Below, piece after piece: positions 22,936 to 34,514 of a stretch of 64,000 nt of DNA. Made by a program: the position numbers and the translations under genes. The stretch spans positions 61,149,978 through 61,213,977 of the forward strand of contig CM051518.1 of NCBI GenBank assembly GCA_028015205.1, written 5' to 3'. The notes beneath the pieces are model-generated. The model saw only the letters and a list, made by a program, of their open reading frames with translations, had not been told where the DNA came from and did not search any database. Numbering within the stretch: position 1 is the stretch's first letter; every line of letters starts with the position of its first letter. This DNA is from Mytilisepta virgata. Taxonomy: Eukaryota; Mollusca; Bivalvia; Mytilida; Mytilidae.

Positions 22936-24271
22936 CTAAGGACAGAGCTATGCACGCGGGAGGCACTTCTTAGTTTTCACAAATTCTTCAATTTGGTAAC
23001 AGTAAAATTATAAATTTCGGGCTAGTATCGAAATACTAGCAACTGAGCTGGGGATACCCTCGTGCACTTGGAGTCCACCAGCAGTGGCATCGACTCAGTG
23101 GTTAAAATAAAATTATTTGATACCAATTTTGATGCACAAGATGTGCACATTTCGTCGATTTACGAATCATAAGTTTTATAAATATAAATTATATTATATA
23201 TTGATATATTTCTAAAAAATATTTTTTAAGTGTACATGTTTGGATGCACCGAGTTTGACTGAACTGTTTTAGCTGTGTAGAATCTTGTCATAAAACACAC
23301 CACACAGCCGACCACGCTACTTCCTCATAAATAGTTTTACCTTTTTTAGTGTTATACCTCTTACTTATCGTATTTACCCGTGCCTATATCGACCTGCTTA
23401 TGCCTTCAGAATTTCCCGTATTTCGGCACTAGTTGACCCTAATATGAGTTGACCCGAATATATCAGCGACGTCATAATTTTCGACCCAACGTTGACCAGA
23501 ATATATCAGGAAAACATCCGGTTATAGGCGGATGGCCATTGGAAAGTAAGAAATTCCATTAAGATTATTAGTTAACAATACTATAAATTTATCCTCAAGT
23601 TTTCTTCAAACAAATATTGTAAAAAATAAGCCGCTCGACACAATATGAAGCTTTTTAGCTCGTTCGCTACGCTCACTCGCCGAAAAAGCTCCACATTGTG
23701 TCTCGCGGCTGATATTTTACAATATACGTTTGCAGAAAACCTGATAATATATACATATACATATGCGCAATGTTTCGGCTTCTACTTCAGTGTCACTAAC
23801 ATACGGTGAAAGAAAGATAATTAAGTTTCTTTAAATTTGTTCTATAAATGCAATCATATCAACTGTTGCTTTACGTGTAAGAAAATGAAAGAATATGAGG
23901 TATGCACTAATGAAACAAAATGCCATCAGATATTACATGGTAATAGATAATTGTCAGTGACTAACAGTCCATACCACAAGACCAGCACTATAAAAAGTCC
24001 TGAAATATAAACTGTAGGGTCTGATATCAATACCCGTCTCGTGTTATAAAATTAAGTATACAAGAGAAAATGCAGCTTTTGTTAAGGTTTTGTGGATATT
24101 TGAAGTTTCTAAATAATTTAGAACTTAAACTATACATTAAAATAAAATTTTAATGAATAAATAAAACAATAAAAGCTCCTTGGAAAGTAAACTATAAAAA
24201 AAATCACAACAATAACGAAACAAATGAAACTGTCAATACAAGGTGCATACACCATACTCAACAACAATACT
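22936..24271. other. Intergenic DNA beyond the triplication
   Basis: No gene seen. 22,950-23,180 is a somewhat GC-richer segment containing GATACCCTCGTGCAC, a word found reversed near 36,222, so it may be an interspersed repeat. A foldback occupies 23591-23747. Confidence 0.5.
23591..23747. repeat. Foldback with CGTTCGCTACGCTCACTCG-type loop
   Basis: Imperfect arms of about 65 bp: TTTTCTTCAAACAAATATTG on the left against the complement of CAATATACGTTTGCAGAAAA on the right, then AGCCGCTCGACACAAT against its complement. The loop is GC-rich. Confidence 0.85.
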
Positions 24272-24564
24272 TCACCATTTACTTAAAAGGGGTAATCCTG
24301 AAAATAATGAAATAAAAAAGTTATATTTTAGCTTCTTTTTCTCATATTTTATTCTTCAGTGGTTTTGTCTTTCTTCTTTTATGGAGTCAGTGTATTTAGC
24401 TATATAGCTTTTCATTATACAAAATATGTCTTTGATTTCCATATATCCTATCCTATATGTCAAGCTGGTTGATTGCAGTTATTGCATTAACGAGAAGTAA
24501 ATTTTTGAAATGCGTTTAGCTTCGGAACGAAATTAAATACTTTTGCCTACAAGACAATAAAATG

Positions 24565-24720
24565 TATGAATTAAAACACTTATATACTGACTCCTAACTA
24601 CCAGAATAGAAATACTTATACTGACTCCTAACTACCAGAATAGAAAGACTTATACTGACTCCTAACTACCAGAATAGAAAGACTTATGCTGACTCCTAAC
24701 TACCAGAACAGAAAGACTCG
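24565..24720. repeat. Minisatellite, 34-bp period, about 4.5 copies
   Basis: Tandem copies of TATACTGACTCCTAACTACC followed by AGAATAGAAAGACT. Lies in the intron between exons 6 and 7 of the fourth gene copy. Confidence 0.92.
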
Positions 24721-25683
24721 CATTTTTAACATTTAACTCGAATAGATACATTGTATACGAATCTGACATTCCTCGTGAAATTCTTGACGGTTTTTCACAA
24801 GGCAAACTTTTCCCATACATAATTTTTTTACCTTTATTATCCAATAATCTTGAAGAATATTCTAAAATTTCTTTAATCTGATGACATGAAACATGAATTT
24901 AACAATGGAGATCTTCTGATGTTTCTCTTAATCTTCTCCCTGCAAATATGAATTATTGTAAACATTTGTTTAAAGAAAAACAGCCCTACCACTAACTTGT
25001 GTATTCTTTTCATTTAGAAAATTCGTATAAAACTAACCATATGAAACCTTTGATGTTAGAGTTTAACACAAGAAAAGTCCATTCGAGCACATCCAGGAGA
25101 ATGTGTATACATGTGCATGTATCTGTTGAACTTGTGAAGGTTGCTGATCAAAAACTGAAGGTCACAAGAAACCGGAAAATATTATTAACTTTTAGTATAA
25201 GATCATTTTTAATTTGATAAAAAGGTTTTTCCTCGATTTAATATGAAAAAAGTAACACAAATAATTATATTTGACCTGCATAAAATCCAATCCTCATGAT
25301 ATCCTGAACCCTTTCTGATGTTCCGTGTTTCAATAACTGATCATTCATCTTTCTGACCTTTTCGGTATTTGTAGCTATCGTTGGTTTCCATGTTTCGAGT
25401 TCAGAAATTATCCTATTTTCATCATTAAGTTTGGCATCAATTCTTTTGTAGATGTCTTGTAAAACCAGAAGAAGGATAGGAATCATGTCGTTCTGGTTCT
25501 TATCTAATCTAATGTCTAACTCTGAAATTAACAGAATCGCTATTTTTACTCAAACAGATTTTATGCAGTGTGATTTCTCTGGGTTCATTTGAATAAGAAT
25601 GCTGTATCAATTTCTATACAAATCATAATTTGGATTGGGATTAAAATGGAAATAATTCCTTAAGCAGCGATAAAAATTGCTTA

Positions 25684-25921
25684 GGGAGCAACCATTTGAT
25701 TTTGGGGGGGGGGGGATATGATCACTTTAGGAGTAAAAAAAATGCAGGACATGTGTCAATCAGGAAATCTTTTGGTTTAAATGAAAATAAAAATTTAGGC
25801 CGCAGTACCGGACGAAAAAAACCCAGGACCACAATTTCGACGAAAAAAGTAGGCAGGGTCATACATTTGATCCTAGCCCCCCCCCCCCCCCCCCTTCCAT
25901 AAAAATCAAATGGTTGGTCCC
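25684..25921. mobile_element. 238-bp TIR element with TTA target duplication
   Basis: The ends are GGGAGCAACCATTTGATTTT and, reverse-complemented, GGGACCAACCATTTGATTTT. Both are flanked by TTA (25681-25683 and 25922-25924). A G run and a C run lie just inside the ends. The 3-bp TTA duplication and GGG-starting ends fit a PIF/Harbinger-type MITE. The open frames through it on both strands are incidental. Confidence 0.82.
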
Positions 25922-26042
25922 TTATTGATAGAATATTTATACATAAAGTCTTCCAATTTTTAATACGCACCTTTCATCTCCTCTGAATATGCGCCAGTCT
26001 GGCAAAGATAATGCTTCTCAAGCCACTGTGCAACTTTCAATT

Positions 26043-28113
26043 CTGCGCAAAAATGCGTTTAAAAATTCTAAATAGAAATAAGAATCTTTTAAAAATATGT
26101 TTTATGATATTAAATTTTACTGTTAAAACATTTGGCTAAGAATATTTCATAATAATAGTTGGATGTGAGTTTCTGGAAGTTGAATAAGTCCACCTGACAG
26201 AAAATGTCGTCCTGTGCTTCGACTTCTACTTATGCTGCTTGAACCCTGATTAAGTCCTCGACGGGCCCTTTTTTAGCTAGATTTTTTAATTCATACGCTT
26301 TTATTTAAATTATTTACCGGTAATTAATTATTCTTTGAAAACAATTTTCCTGCACTGGATTTGTAGGTTTCATCAATTTTCGTCTTATCACAATATATAA
26401 TACAAAAATTAAGTATTATACGATATAATTAAGACAAATTGCCCTCATGACATCCAAATTTACTGTCTATAAACCTTATTTCGTGGAATTAATTTTTGGC
26501 ATTTTAAAAGTCTAAATGCTGGAATAATGAGACGATCTATTGTTAATTAATTAATCTTGTTCAGTCGTCCAAGGAAACATTTAAAATAACAAGTGATTAT
26601 CTAAAAATCAATCCTACTGAGGTGGTTTCCTTCAAATTGTAACTCCGTTCCACGTGTTCTTGACATATAACACCATTCCAGATAGTCACATATTACTCCT
26701 TTGCAAGAAAGAGAAAAAAGTATACAGTCGTTTTTCGAAAAAAAAACCACCCCCTTTTGTCGGAACATACCCAGCACCTCATATATAGTAACTTTCGTTA
26801 AAAAATGAGAATTAATTGAACCATTGTTCTAAATCTGTATGGTTTATGTTAGGGGTTTTTTTTAATTATATATGTATCCCTTTGGATTTCGATATATTAC
26901 GGACTTTTTCCATTTTTTTCCGTCATCTAATATTATACGAAATATTCTTATAAATATTCATCATCTTTCATCTATTCACCTGTACAGGCAAACGGGAAAT
27001 TTTACCTGGCGAAACCGTGATCGTTTTATATTAAACTAAAATCTTAGTCCAACATGTGATTTTAAATATTGATTACGAGGCATGTTTTCAAAAGAAGTTC
27101 CTTTACCTAGTTAAATGCGGAAGTAACTTGAGGTTAATATTTAGTTCAACAGAAAATAAACAAACATGTAAGTAAATGATTATGGCTAAATGGGTATTTT
27201 CCACAACACCTAATTGACTCGTTTTGTTGTATCTATATGACAGATCGAGAGCTAAAATGTTTTTGTTATTTTTGTAACACGTTAAAACTACACCTGCATA
27301 TCTTTTAAATAAAACGTTTTATTCCACTATATATATTAATTCATAGCTATGGACGTATTTCGTTGGTTGAGACCCTCCCACGTGATATTAAACAAAACAT
27401 ACTGTTTCCCTCCCAGATTTGTGTTTCACCATCATATCCCAGTTATTTGAAAAACACTAGGGATAGTGGAATAAATCATTAATTTCCCTTGCATTAGTGA
27501 AATATGAAGATTTGTTCACCCTCGAGAACAATTCTTCATATTTCCCTGTATAATAAATGTATAATGTTTTTTTTTTAACTCTGAACGAACATGTGACATA
27601 AATAAGTGTACTTGTTTTCTTGAATGGAAGTACTAATTGCCTATGAGTGTTTTAACATTTTGTCAAGAAGGTTTTAGACGGTTTATTCCCCAAAAGACTA
27701 CTGGTCTAAAAAAACATCTAATTAGACAAGGGATTAGGAGGTCAACTTAAGGGAAATTGTCTACATGTATTTGTAAATTTACCTGGGTGAGCTTTCTGAT
27801 TTTAAAAAAGAATAGATAAGACACATGAGATTAATATTTTTTATTAAAAGGCATATTTATTTAAAATGAAATAGAATGTTACAAAATATGTTATTAACAT
27901 ATTAAATATTATGTACAAATTTAAAAAATTACAGTTACATTTTCAGTCACTTATATATAATAATTCTCAATTGCCTGGGCTGTTCAACTGGCTAACTTAC
28001 GGCACTTCGAGTTTAGTGAACTGTTCTCATAATCAATTTAATTATTGTAATTATTATTAAAAACTTATAATAAAAACAAATTAATTACAATGTTTTTTGT
28101 ACAATATTTTTTA
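26043..28113. other. Intergenic AT-rich DNA
   Basis: No exon, foldback or tandem array recognised. I searched here for exons 1-3 of the fourth gene copy and did not find them. Confidence 0.5.
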
Positions 28114-28303
28114 TTCTAATATGACGTTCTTCTTTGGCTTTAATGTCAACAAACCCATGTTACTTATGGGAAAGCCAAAGAAAGACGTCATATTAGAATA
28201 AACAATATTGTACAAAATGTCCTATATTTGCCATATATACTTTATTAGGTATTTATACTTACTTTTGCAGAATAGCGCATCACCCATATGATGTGTCCTT
28301 GAA
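28114..28303. repeat. Hairpin module, second copy with flipped loop
   Basis: Same 28-bp arms (28114-28141 and 28171-28198) and same right flank as 15293-15484. The 29-bp loop 28142-28170 is the reverse complement of the loop at 15321-15349, with one substitution. The module ends at CCTTGAAC next to the following TIR element. Confidence 0.92.
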
Positions 28304-28310
28304 CTATGAA

Positions 28311-28711
28311 GGGCCGTTCGGGTCATAATTCATTTTGTTACACGTACGCTAGAGGAACACGTAACACTTTGTTCACGTACCTTAGAGGTACACGTTACAC
28401 TTTGTTCACGTACTCTAGAGGTACACCTAACAGTTTGTTCACGTTCCTAGAGGTGCGCGTAACAGTTTGTTCACGTACCCTGGAGGAACACGTAACTGTT
28501 TGTTCACGTACCTTGGAGGTACGCGTAACTGTTTGCTCGTGCAGCTAAAAATCTCCAGTAGACAAATTTATTGTGCATAGGGTATAAAGGTTATTCCGCA
28601 TACGTGAACAAACGTGTAAGACAAAAATGATTTTGTTATGACAGAATTGAATTTTGTGTACACAAAATTAATTTTGATTACAAAAAGTTCAAGTCCCATT
28701 CGGCGCCCCGT
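28311..28711. mobile_element. About 400-bp TIR element carrying a minisatellite
   Basis: The left end GGGCCGTTCGGGTC and right end CCCATTCGGCGCCCCGT resemble the ends of the unit 2 insertion (14804-15978). The right 80 bp also share its ACAAAATTAATTTTG-type interior. No coding capacity, and the target duplication was not resolved. Confidence 0.65.
28335..28545. repeat. 33-bp minisatellite inside the TIR element
   Basis: About six copies of a 33-bp unit, for example TTTGTTCACGTACCTTAGAG then GTACACGTAACAC. Because 33 is a multiple of three, the array keeps a frame open with an 11-residue period. I regard that as incidental. Confidence 0.9.
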
Positions 28712-28977
28712 ACATACAGGTAAAACAGGAAATGAACTAATAATGTCAAAAGTTCAGTAACCTGTCAAATGTGCAAAAGGTAAATAATCCAGAAGTTAAT
28801 AAATTACCTGTAGAAACCAATACAACAAGAATATGTAAAAAGTGAAAGATAAAAGTCTTTTTCACGTTTTGACCAAATAGGACCATGAGCGCAGAAATTA
28901 TTTGAATTCAATATTAAATTGAAAAAATGTATTGCTTTTAACTTCTGTTCTTATGGTGTATATTTGTATATTTCCAG

Positions 28978-31900
28978 ATGGCATTCACGAAGACGGGTGG
29001 TAATTTGATGGAGAATTATGTTGAACAGAGACTAACCACTTTACACAATACTAGTGAGCAGTCAGTGAAAAACTACAAACAGAAAACCATAGCATTCCTT
29101 GTAGCACTTGTTGTTATTGTTAGTCTTCCTTATGTCCATTTAGGTAGGTATAGAATACACAAAAAATTATTTAAAAGAAATTTATATAACAATTGTCTGA
29201 TCTACCAGTTTTATATAATCAAATATAAAACAATATTGATTGTAAATGAACAGCAAAACACTTTTGTTTCACTAATAATAATGAAAAGTCCATTTACTTT
29301 TTTTTGCAAATTTTTGTTATACAAATATTGACAGTAGTATTAACACAGTTCCTCAATGTGATATTTCTTGTTTCTGATGGGTCAATTGGTAGCTTGTTGA
29401 AAAGACCCTATACTGGAATGCTTGCTTTACTGCTTTGGCTAAACAAACTCGGATAAAATTTAGTTATGTTCAATATAAAATATTTACAGATCAATCTTCA
29501 TCAGATACGCTCTTGACCAAAATTTTGGCCAGGCAAAAATCATTTAACGGACCTAAGCGAAATTTCACGGGCTGATGCATTGGAAAACCTACATTTAAAA
29601 GAAAATATTACTACTATATATGTATTAGAATAAATTTTTGAATTAGGAAATGTAAGGACTGTTATAAAAAATGTTCTCTATAATTTTTCTTCTTAAAGGA
29701 ATATTTGAACATATTAAGATAATGGATATATGACTATTGTGAATATGAAAGCAAATTTTGTTATACCTCAGTATGTATATTAAAAATATATAAAAATGAT
29801 TTAACATAAATTTGCTATTTTTTAAAGAAAACAAAGAGCCTCATAATAGTTTCATGACTATTTTCCCTAGTTTTTTCTCATTGTAAAGTAAAACATCTGA
29901 GAACATCGAAAATATCGATTTTGTCAGACGCCTCCAGTGGTGGAAGAGGGAAAGGGGGGGGGGGGTTGCTTCCCTATCTTAAGAGGATTTACAAGAAATA
30001 TTAGATGATAATGATGCGAAAAACACCAAAAATGTAATAAGGCATCAGTAAATTTTCTTCTGGTATAATAAAACACTTATTGACTGCATATTCGGAGAAT
30101 AGTAAGTTTATTGCCCCTTGGCTATGCCTCGGGCCAATCTAGTTGGTGTCCCGGGATTAATAAACTTACTATTCTCCACATACCCAGCCAATAAGTACAT
30201 ACTATTGCCAGTTGAAGACATTGGACATTTTTACACTGAACAAGGTTAAAGCTTTAAACATGTGACAAGCTATTCTTTGAAAGACAATTGCTAGTTATAA
30301 ATGTTCAATATAAATATTTGAAGCGTTTCCGTTACGGGGGAGAGTTCCGTTTTCTTCCAAGGTTTGACATTTCACATAATCCAAAGCAATGTCATAATAC
30401 AATATAGTTGGCGTGTTGTACTTTAATATTTTTCGCTAATTTTATTACAAGATATTAACATGTGGATTACCCTAGTCCCATTTACTTCTATTTGGTGCAA
30501 TAAAAATCGTTGTAAATTTTCTTTGGTTTAACTGCAAGTAGAACATCCAGTTCCGTTGTTTCATTTCAGTAGTGTTGGACCGGATATTGACAGTTATTAG
30601 TAGGACGATCATGTCTTAAAACATTATAAAATAGTACCTATAACATTTCGTATTATTCCTCCAACTACAGGATATTAATATGGTTAAATGTCATTGTCAC
30701 AAGCTATAGACGTAAAGGTCGCGAAATCTTCTAATATCCAAAAGTCTTAAATGAACACTGGATGTTGAATCCATGTAATGTATTTAAATGCGCTTTTCAC
30801 ACTTATTATTCATGACATTTTTTTTTCAAAATAAAAATATAAACCTTGGCTTTACAAATTATCTGTAGTATTTCAATATGACTAGAGTACGGTGAACTAT
30901 TTCTTATCACTTATACATGTGAGAGCGTTGTTTTTTTATACAGCTTGCGCGATATTTATTCGTTGCATGAAAATATAACTATTTGTCTATTCGATAATTA
31001 TAGTATAACTAATCTTGAAATTCAAATGCCTAAAATCTACCAGAAGTGACCAAACAACACATTAATTCACGGTCGCGCGTAGCACATGTCGAGTGAATTT
31101 GATAAGTGTTGTTCTGCCACCAGTTGTAGATTTTAGGTGTTAAATCTTAGATCAGTAATCCTGTTTATTATATTGCCAAATTCAGAAGATTTGAACTAGA
31201 AAATAGAAGTGATTATGTTTTTTTATGTGACTACGCGCTAGCATTGTTGGCGATGGCTATTCATGAGACAAGTCTTGAGAAATAGTATGCAGTTATTAAA
31301 CGCGTAGCGGAGGGAAATAGTCAATGTGCCGAGGGGACAATTGAAATGGCTATATTCCGAAATGACTGTTATATAACTGTTTTATTATGCCGAAACATTT
31401 TACCGGTGAATAGTTTCCAGTACTAATCACCGGTCACTATTTTCCGGTGGTTAGTTTTGGAAACTAATCACCGGTAAAAAAAAAAATTGTAAAATTAATG
31501 CCTTAACATACTGAGGTATAATTATTAGCGGTAACTCTAACAAATAAAAACTCCCACAAAGAATTGAATGAATTCTTTAAGGTATACTAGATATGAATTA
31601 CATTTTATTAGATTTTCTTCAATAGACTCAGTTTTTGCATTGTACTGCCATTTGGTAGAACTTTTTGCACCAGACATGCATCTTCTTTTCAGGTGGTTTA
31701 TCAAGAAAGTTCTTTGTAAACAAATGATTTATATCTGAGATTATTCATGGAAAAAGGAGTAAGCAGAGATTTATTAAGATAAAATTAGGATTTCGCACGT
31801 CAAGTTTTTTCCAGTCCTCTTCATATTTTTTTAATAAAAAATATGTTTATCAGATACATAGAAAAACGTTACTACTTTCTCTTAATAAAGCATAGAAAGT

Positions 31901-34514
31901 TTAAGGGTTACTTTAATCTACCCCACAAAATTAAGAGTAATTAGAGATCCAGCTCCCTCATAGACTAAGACGTTAGAAATAATTATACTGCACAATCCAC
32001 ACACCAGCTTCCTTAATTGTCATCTCTGGGAGCAGAGTATGCATTTTGGAGATAAAAAAATGCCTGTAAACTAAATTGTACTTTATACTGATGCATCTTT
32101 TAAATAACCCTTGTCGTGTTTTATTTCTTTTCTTATATGGGCTTTTGTGATTAGTTAAAAAAAATAATCTTGCACGCCAGTTCATTGTCTACAATCTATT
32201 CTAAAACAAATTCATTTTGCATGCAATGATTAACTTGGAATTGTGAGCCACAGACAAAATGACATCACTTTTTTCGTTTTTTTTTTCATTATAAACAGTG
32301 TGTTTCAAACCAGTCCGTATTGTGTGTATTGCACAGTGAAATATTTTTAGAAATAGTTGATTTCCATTTCGTGCTCTGTTACCTCTAGCCTTTGTTAGTC
32401 TTGTGTGTTTTTTTAAAATTTTGGTTCCTTTGTATTTTTTGAAGTTTAGTGTGCTGTCCATTTCGCTGAACTGGTATACATTATTGTTTAGTGGCCAGCT
32501 GAAACCCGCCTCCGGGTGCGGGATTTTCTCGCTGCGTTGAAGACCCATTGGTAGCCTTGAGCTGTTTTCTGCTCTTTGGTCGGGTTGTTGTCTCTTTGAT
32601 ACGTTCCCGTTTCCATTCTCTATTCTATCTTTAAAGTGAAATATAATAAAACAATTATAGCAGTTCAACGTTGTACAATATCATGTTTTATAGACCACTT
32701 AATGCAGTATTGCCCGCGGTCGTTCGCCTTGGGCAATATTGCTGTTAAGTGTTCCATAAAACATGATATTTCACTCGGTAAAATGCCATAATTGTATAGT
32801 ATTACGTGTTATTTTCACAGCGTATCACAACGTGTTTACGAGTCTTGGTCATAAATTGGTGAACGTGATATTCAATAAAATGGCCAATGTAAAGCGAGAT
32901 TCACTTAAAAGTAAAGCTAAATCTTTTTGACGATTGGTGATAGACCTCTTAATTTTTTATTATTTGTGTCGGAATGTATTTCTCATGAACCGTACTTATT
33001 CCTTTTTTCGTCGTTTTGCTGTTCTATTAATGAAGTATAAATATCACAGGTTGAAGTTCAGAAACGTTTAATGTATAATTATATTTTCAGGTATTTTACA
33101 TTCGTTAATATTTCCCGGTAAACCAAAGATAGATAAAAAGTCGTGTAGATGCTCCTGTTTTGATACCGTGTTTAGAGGTAAGATTTACAAACGTTAAAAA
33201 TCCTCAAATTGAATGATAGCTTCTTTGAAACTTTTTGTTTTACCAGATCGAGTACCAGGTATTTTTACTGTTATAAAATTGTTGAACTTTTGGGAACTAA
33301 GGCATGCCAGAAAATTGGTCGAAACATTGTACACACATTTGATCATTAGCAATTGAAGCTCGGTTCAGTTGATTGTCAGCCGCTGTACAGATCTACATAG
33401 TAGAAAATAAACATTTAAGTAACCTTATAGCTTCGTGGTATCCCGTTTTTGACAAAATGAAGGTCACTTGATCAAAAGTAAGATAAATATTATTGTAGCC
33501 AGCAAAGACTAATTATGTTCATATGTAATCAGTTTAATCAGTTACTATTTTAAGTTTGACATTGTACCTGTTCCGAATTGATATGATCACTTCCGGTCTT
33601 ACGTGTCTTAGCCAGTATTTACGCGACATGATTGACTGTTTGTAGAGCTTTTTCCATCGTGGTTTATTCAGACTCTAATTTGGGGAATTCGGAATTCGGA
33701 CGAGTAAGATTGGAGTAGACAGTAATTACCAAAGGAGGATTATGAGCCAGTAATCTATTTTTACCAAAATGTATTAACTATAAGAGTCCAACTGTTGATC
33801 TTTTAGGACATTAGAATACAGAGTGCGTTACAATACAAGATGATTTTGCTTTAATGACTAAATATATACACCTTTTCTGTTGTAGGTGCATACGAAAGTC
33901 CCGGAAATTCAGCTTATAAACACGTATATTTTAACGTCACGTGGCAGACATACAGAATATGGATTTTTACAGTTTTATTTATTTTAATGGCGTACGAAAG
34001 TATGAAATATCTTACAGCGATAATTTCAAACAAATCACTTCGTAAATTAATGTTTTTGCTATTTTTGATCAATGTGTATCCTCATTATTACTCGTGGTGG
34101 TCATACTTCAGTTACTATAATGAAGATTTCTATGATTATTATAAACATCACATGTTATTCACCATTACGGAAATAGTAGCCACGTGTTTGGTTCTAAATT
34201 TATGTGACATCCGGAATCCGATCGTTTCCTGGAAGATTTTAGCCATAGTGAGTATAAACACAATGCATATTTTGGTTTCTGGGATGGACCAGTTTATAAC
34301 ACATGTAATAAGAGGAAAGGGAACAGACTTTCAGAATGTCCGGAATGTCGCTTTGATGGTACCAGATCTTTTTCATGTTGTCATTCCATTGTTGGAACTA
34401 TTTCTTTACGCGCAAGCAAATAATAAACAGTTGCGTGATCTGTGTTTCAAGGAGGAGGTTTTATTGTGTATAATCTTCATTACCATAGGAACAGTATTTG
34501 GAAAAATACTTTAG
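28978..34514 (+). CDS. Multi-pass membrane protein, about 7 membrane segments (3 exons, 293 aa)
   Basis: Exons are 28978-29143, 33091-33177 and 33886-34514, with GT-AG introns of 3.9 kb and 0.7 kb and both junctions in phase 1. An acceptor (TTTCCAG) sits directly before the ATG, suggesting a 5' non-coding exon. Hydrophobic segments fall at about residues 38-57, 108-130, 138-156, 174-192, 200-217, 242-262 and 274-291. Between the first two lies a C-x-C-x-C cluster (C74, C76, C78) and an N-glycosylation motif (N101-V-T). Motifs such as VYPHYYSWWSYF and SGMDQFITHVIRG look like parts of a conserved animal membrane protein, but I cannot name the family. Seven segments do not by themselves make it a GPCR. 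A possible AATAAA lies at 34653. Confidence 0.78.
30075..30196. repeat. Foldback in intron 1 of the 7-segment gene
   Basis: GAGAATAGTAAGTTTATT is mirrored by AATAAACTTACTATTCTC, with outer arms ACTTATTG and CAATAAGT. The loop CCTTGGCTATGCCTCGGG is GC-rich. Confidence 0.85.
31028..31140. repeat. Foldback, imperfect, in intron 1
   Basis: GCCTAAAATCTACCAG pairs with the right arm ending TGTAGATTTTAGGTG. Inner arms AACAACAC and GTGTTGTT surround a CGGTCGCGCGT loop. Confidence 0.75.
31399..31479. repeat. Foldback built of ACCGGT words
   Basis: TTTTACCGGTGAATAGTTTCC at the left is mirrored by GGAAACTAATCACCGGTAAAA at the right. Further CACCGGT words lie inside, so several alternative stems are possible. 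Confidence 0.8.
32490..32640. repeat. Interspersed repeat familiar from mussel transcripts
   Basis: GGTCGGGTTGTTGTCTCTTT followed by ACGTTCCCGTTTCCATTC is a variant of a sequence I recall as extremely common in Mytilus cDNAs. A 155-codon minus-strand frame passes through it but has no gene-like boundaries. It is the main sequence-specific hint at the host genus. Confidence 0.55.
32679..32770. repeat. Foldback in intron 1
   Basis: ATATCATGTTTTATAGACCA pairs with the right arm ending CATAAAACATGATAT. Inner arms AGTATTGCCC and GGGCAATATT surround a GGTCGTTCGCC loop. Confidence 0.88.

Larger units (their letters stand above)
24272..26042 (-). pseudogene. Diverged fourth copy of the membrane/coiled-coil gene (exons 4-7)
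   Basis: Minus-strand exons equivalent to exons 4-7 are 26042-25971, 25521-25276, 24939-24832 and 24297-24272, with GT-AG borders and matching phases. Exon 5 reads as LQDIYKRIDAKLNDENRI and KVRKMNDQLLKHGTSERV, clearly homologous to copies 1-3 and one codon longer. Exon 7 gives LPLLSKW, parallel to LPLRRGW. Exon 6 has an in-frame TAA after 12 full codons, although the frame beyond it (IKEILEYSSRLLDNK) is conserved. Exons 1-3 were not found upstream. It is either a decayed older paralogue or a gene with a shortened C-terminus. A TIR element sits in the intron between exons 4 and 5. Confidence 0.75.

Noticed and set aside
28306..28548. 80-codon frame with 11-residue repeats
   Set aside because: It is the 33-bp minisatellite inside a TIR element.
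32201..32668. 155-codon minus-strand frame, the longest uninterrupted one apart from the 7-segment gene
   Set aside because: It runs through an interspersed repeat familiar from mussel transcripts and has no conserved domain that I can see.
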